From Sipunculus nudus (Eukaryota > Annelida > Sipuncula > Golfingiida > Sipunculidae): a stretch of 64,000 nt of DNA. The DNA lies in assembly GCA_026874595.1 (NCBI GenBank), contig CM049307.1, forward strand, positions 43,468,362 to 43,532,361, in the 5' to 3' direction. A model generated the notes under the pieces. That model did not search any database. It was not told where the DNA came from and saw only the letters and a program-made list of their open reading frames with translations. The position numbers and the translations under genes are program-made. Below, piece by piece: positions 61,160-64,000 of the stretch (its first letter is position 1; each line of letters opens with the position of its first letter).

Positions 61160-61619
61160 CGGTGACTTCCCAGGTAGAGGTGTAGGAGAACGAATACGAA
61201 GACAAATAGACGAACGAGACCACGCTTGGTATGGCTGGGTGTTCTTTTAACTTCGGATGTTCCCGCTTTATCGAGCAGCTACAGGTTGCTGTGGTCAAGA
61301 CCAAAGTCTTGTGCGCTCCACAAGCGTAATTTTGAGAATATTTAACGAGCGGATAGACGTTATGCCACCAAGCCAAGCAGTGAGCCGCGACAATCCGCCA
61401 TCGTTTTCTTGGCACCGTTGACCGAGGAAAACTACGGCACCCACAGCCCAAGACCCCAAGCAGGCCACGCACCCGCACCGGCATCGGCAGCCATAGCCCG
61501 TCAATCTAGAGATCTGAATCCGCTCATCCCGACACTAAGAGCGATCGCCAGTTATCTTCATAAGCCTGACTGGGTGTAGGGTGTTGGGGTTTCTTGTGAA
61601 TTTCGCTGATAGAATACTC

Positions 61620-62035
61620 AAGTCTGGACTTCGAATCCTCTTTTTATTAACTCATCCTTTGACTTGGACTGGAGGGTCCGGGGCTCTCACGTGTACTTGG
61701 ACTCGGAGGTCAGGACTCGAGAAACTGACCCAGATATCTCTAATTAAATAGAAGAAGAAAAAAAGAATAGAAACATATCGTAAGTTCATATATGTGCGAA
61801 CTATCGTCGGAACATTACGAAAACATGATCAGACACAGATATAAAGATACAGTTGAGACTATGTACCAAATAAGTCTGTATCGGGAAGTTAAATATTATT
61901 CAACATAGCATATGTAAACTAACAAAAAAATATACACTTTTAGACTCGAACTTCAAGGACTCGGAGTTTGACTCGGGGAGCTTGGACACGGACTTGCACT
62001 CGGACCCGAGGAGTCTGGACTCAACTACAACACTG
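61620..62035. repeat. Degenerate GGACT(C/T)GG repeat clusters
   Basis: Two clusters (61622-61725 and 61942-62030) are dense in GGACT, ACTCGGA and GACTCGG words. They are separated by about 215 bases of unrelated AT-rich DNA. Confidence 0.6.
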
Positions 62036-64000
62036 CCAGAGCATCACATCGTCAGTTCCGTCACCAGTCAAAAATATGCTGTGTCAGCAGGAAGCATGTG
62101 TGATAAGCGGGATCCTTCCCTGATTTTTTTCTCCGCTATTTTGCCGACAGCTTTTTACGTATCAGTCCCTCTGTTTCTGCTCGATATGGCCACATGAGGA
62201 ATGGGATAAGTTATCTAGACACATGAACGTTTAAAAAGCAGACCAGCCATGCGTTTTTTTTTCGGCGCCAGCGCCATGCTGCTAGGTGTGATGGTTAAAA
62301 TATTTGGCAGCGCACTAATGATCGAAACAGATTCAAAAATATGTCTAAAATCAAAGGTCTTCATGCGACAGATTTAGTTGTCATTTGGAACAAATTCACA
62401 AACAGATGTTTTAAAAAAATATTGTAATGAACGAAGGGGTGTCCGATTTTTGCACGTAAAAATAACATGAACGTCATTTGGATTCTTTATGCAAGTCGTA
62501 TTTACATGTTTGAGGCCTTACGCGCGTAGGAAAGTTCTACTTTACTCAAAAACAAGATGCAAATGCAAAAGCAAAAACTAAAACAAAAAATATTGAAGTG
62601 CTATATAGACCTGCTCAAATTAATATAACCTTTGTACGGATATCTGCAATATTTGTGCAGACACCGAAAAAGCAAAGAGTAAGGAATTTCCGGTTTGAAA
62701 TTCCCATCTATATACCTTGTTCCCTATACCCCTACCCATCTGTTTATTTATACAGACAACATCGAAACATTTTGTTCTAAAGTTAGAACCAGAGAAGAGT
62801 TTTGACAGTTCCACTTTTTCCTTATAGTGAATGTTTTTTTCTACCTTATCTATAATTTCATTTTATAGGAAGTATTATTTACATATAATTTAATAGCACT
62901 TTTTCAGCTGTGCGGCTCATTTCTTAAATTTTAGTGACTATAAAGTTCAGTTACGAGTGAATATTGAGCTGTTAACTACCATTATAGTGTTGACCGTGAG
63001 CCCATGTGGCACACAAGTATATTTTACTGGATATTAGATTCGGGACACGTCTTTGCACCCAATAACCCTTTTATGCAAAGATGGCGCAGTGCCGGTGAGC
63101 GGATCGTGGACAGTGACGCATATTACGACGCTCTGTTGACAAGTGATAGACAAAATGCGGATTGTTTTCCCTGTAGATTTACTTGGTTTGTAAACATTCA
63201 ATGTCTGCACGACGTCCTCTTTTATATCATTTACAGATGGTTTTGCCTGCTCTGAAACAATGGCCTGGCGTTGTGCAGTTAACCGTCACTTTGTGGAATA
63301 AACAATGCTGTTTGACACATGGCGTTGAATGCGTCATCTTATTCGGGAAGTGGGCAAAGAGATCTCACGCTACTTTATAACTTTCAGCAGGAAATCGTTT
63401 CTGTCCCTGCATAAAAAAAAGATGATTTTGATATACGAGAAATGTTCTCAGTTTGAGCAGTTCTAAAGCTGATAATGATACCACGGACTATATACCTTTT
63501 GACCATTTATGTGGTTAGTTTAATTCACCGCGGGATGAACCTTGGCCAGATTCTTTGTCTCGGAAGTAATGGTAAACCGCCATATTATGAATATTAAAAA
63601 ATCATGTTGTTCCAATTAAGGTTGAATTATCTGACAGGAATACTTTAATCTCTTGAAACCAATGAAAAATATTAGGTCATTTTTTTTTTGCAGGCCGTAT
63701 AATAAGAAATACGATAGAGACATGGGAGCATCCAGTGACCTTAAAAGGTTTTAGTTAATTAGATAGTTTTCAAGTTTCTGTGTGAAGCTGTGTCATTCTT
63801 ATTGTGTTCAACCTAAATATTGACCGATAAATCCAAGCGGAGTATGCTCAATTTATATGGTCGAATCTTTTATGCGATTCGTGTCTACGTTCTTGAAGCA
63901 TGTCTTACCGTTGTGTCACTACCAATAAACTGTAAAACTGATTCGTTCAGGTAAATTTACACCTCTGCCAGGTTTACATCTTCACCGGTATTTCTAACTA

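Larger units (their letters stand above)
59973..64000. other. Intergenic region upstream of the ADAMTS gene
   Basis: No coding exon can be supported. It holds a poly-G tract (61143-61159) and a GACTCGG-type degenerate repeat. The rest is unassigned. Open frames near 60418, 61062 and 63004 show no domain or splice support. Confidence 0.55.

Noticed and set aside
61062..61484. 140-codon minus-strand frame
   Set aside because: It crosses a homopolymer (P run from poly-G) and shows no domain.

Overview
The window is animal nuclear DNA. It is AT-rich, with long introns, microsatellites, decayed SINE, LINE and MITE-like copies, and two spliced genes in opposite orientation. The repeat style (TGACCTT-rich dispersed repeats, foldback elements, tRNA-derived SINEs) suggests a marine lophotrochozoan, perhaps a mollusc. 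That is inference, because no species marker was found.

Main gene: positions 59672 down to 7615 on the minus strand hold a complete secreted metalloprotease of the ADAMTS family. I rebuilt it exon by exon from splice sites. The 23 coding exons keep reading phase at every junction and sum to 3102 nt, which is 1033 residues plus stop. The domain order is signal peptide, short propeptide, furin site RVKR, reprolysin catalytic domain (HEMAHVFGVRH and a Met-turn), disintegrin-like region, thrombospondin repeat 1, Cys-rich region, spacer, thrombospondin repeats 2-4, a Thr/Pro linker and a terminal PLAC domain. Four thrombospondin repeats plus PLAC, together with local sequence resemblance, point to the ADAMTS2/3/14 (procollagen N-propeptidase) clade. 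Exon 2 is a 19-nt micro-exon, and intron 21 appears to use a GC donor.

Nested gene: the 15.6-kb intron 20 (10120-25758) contains a second gene on the plus strand. It is a two-exon BTB/T1-domain protein of the KCTD family (15133-19128, 248 residues), followed by a 23-bp minisatellite and a polyadenylation signal.

Layout. 1-7073: intergenic sequence downstream of the protease, with microsatellites, a foldback, a SINE and dispersed repeats. 7074-10119: 3' UTR and exons 23-21. 10120-25758: intron 20 with the nested KCTD gene, MITE-like elements and dispersed repeats. 25759-41060: exons 20-2 with short introns, including one SINE and a duplicated interspersed repeat. 41061-59594: intron 1 (18.5 kb), with a roughly 300-bp tandem repeat array in two blocks, one of them split by a LINE fragment. 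59595-59972: exon 1 and a candidate TATA promoter. 59973-64000: upstream intergenic DNA with no supported gene.

The two genes have no obvious shared pathway. The first is an extracellular matrix protease. The second is an intracellular BTB adaptor whose transcript would be antisense to the protease intron. No bacterial, viral, CRISPR or RNA-gene feature was supported.
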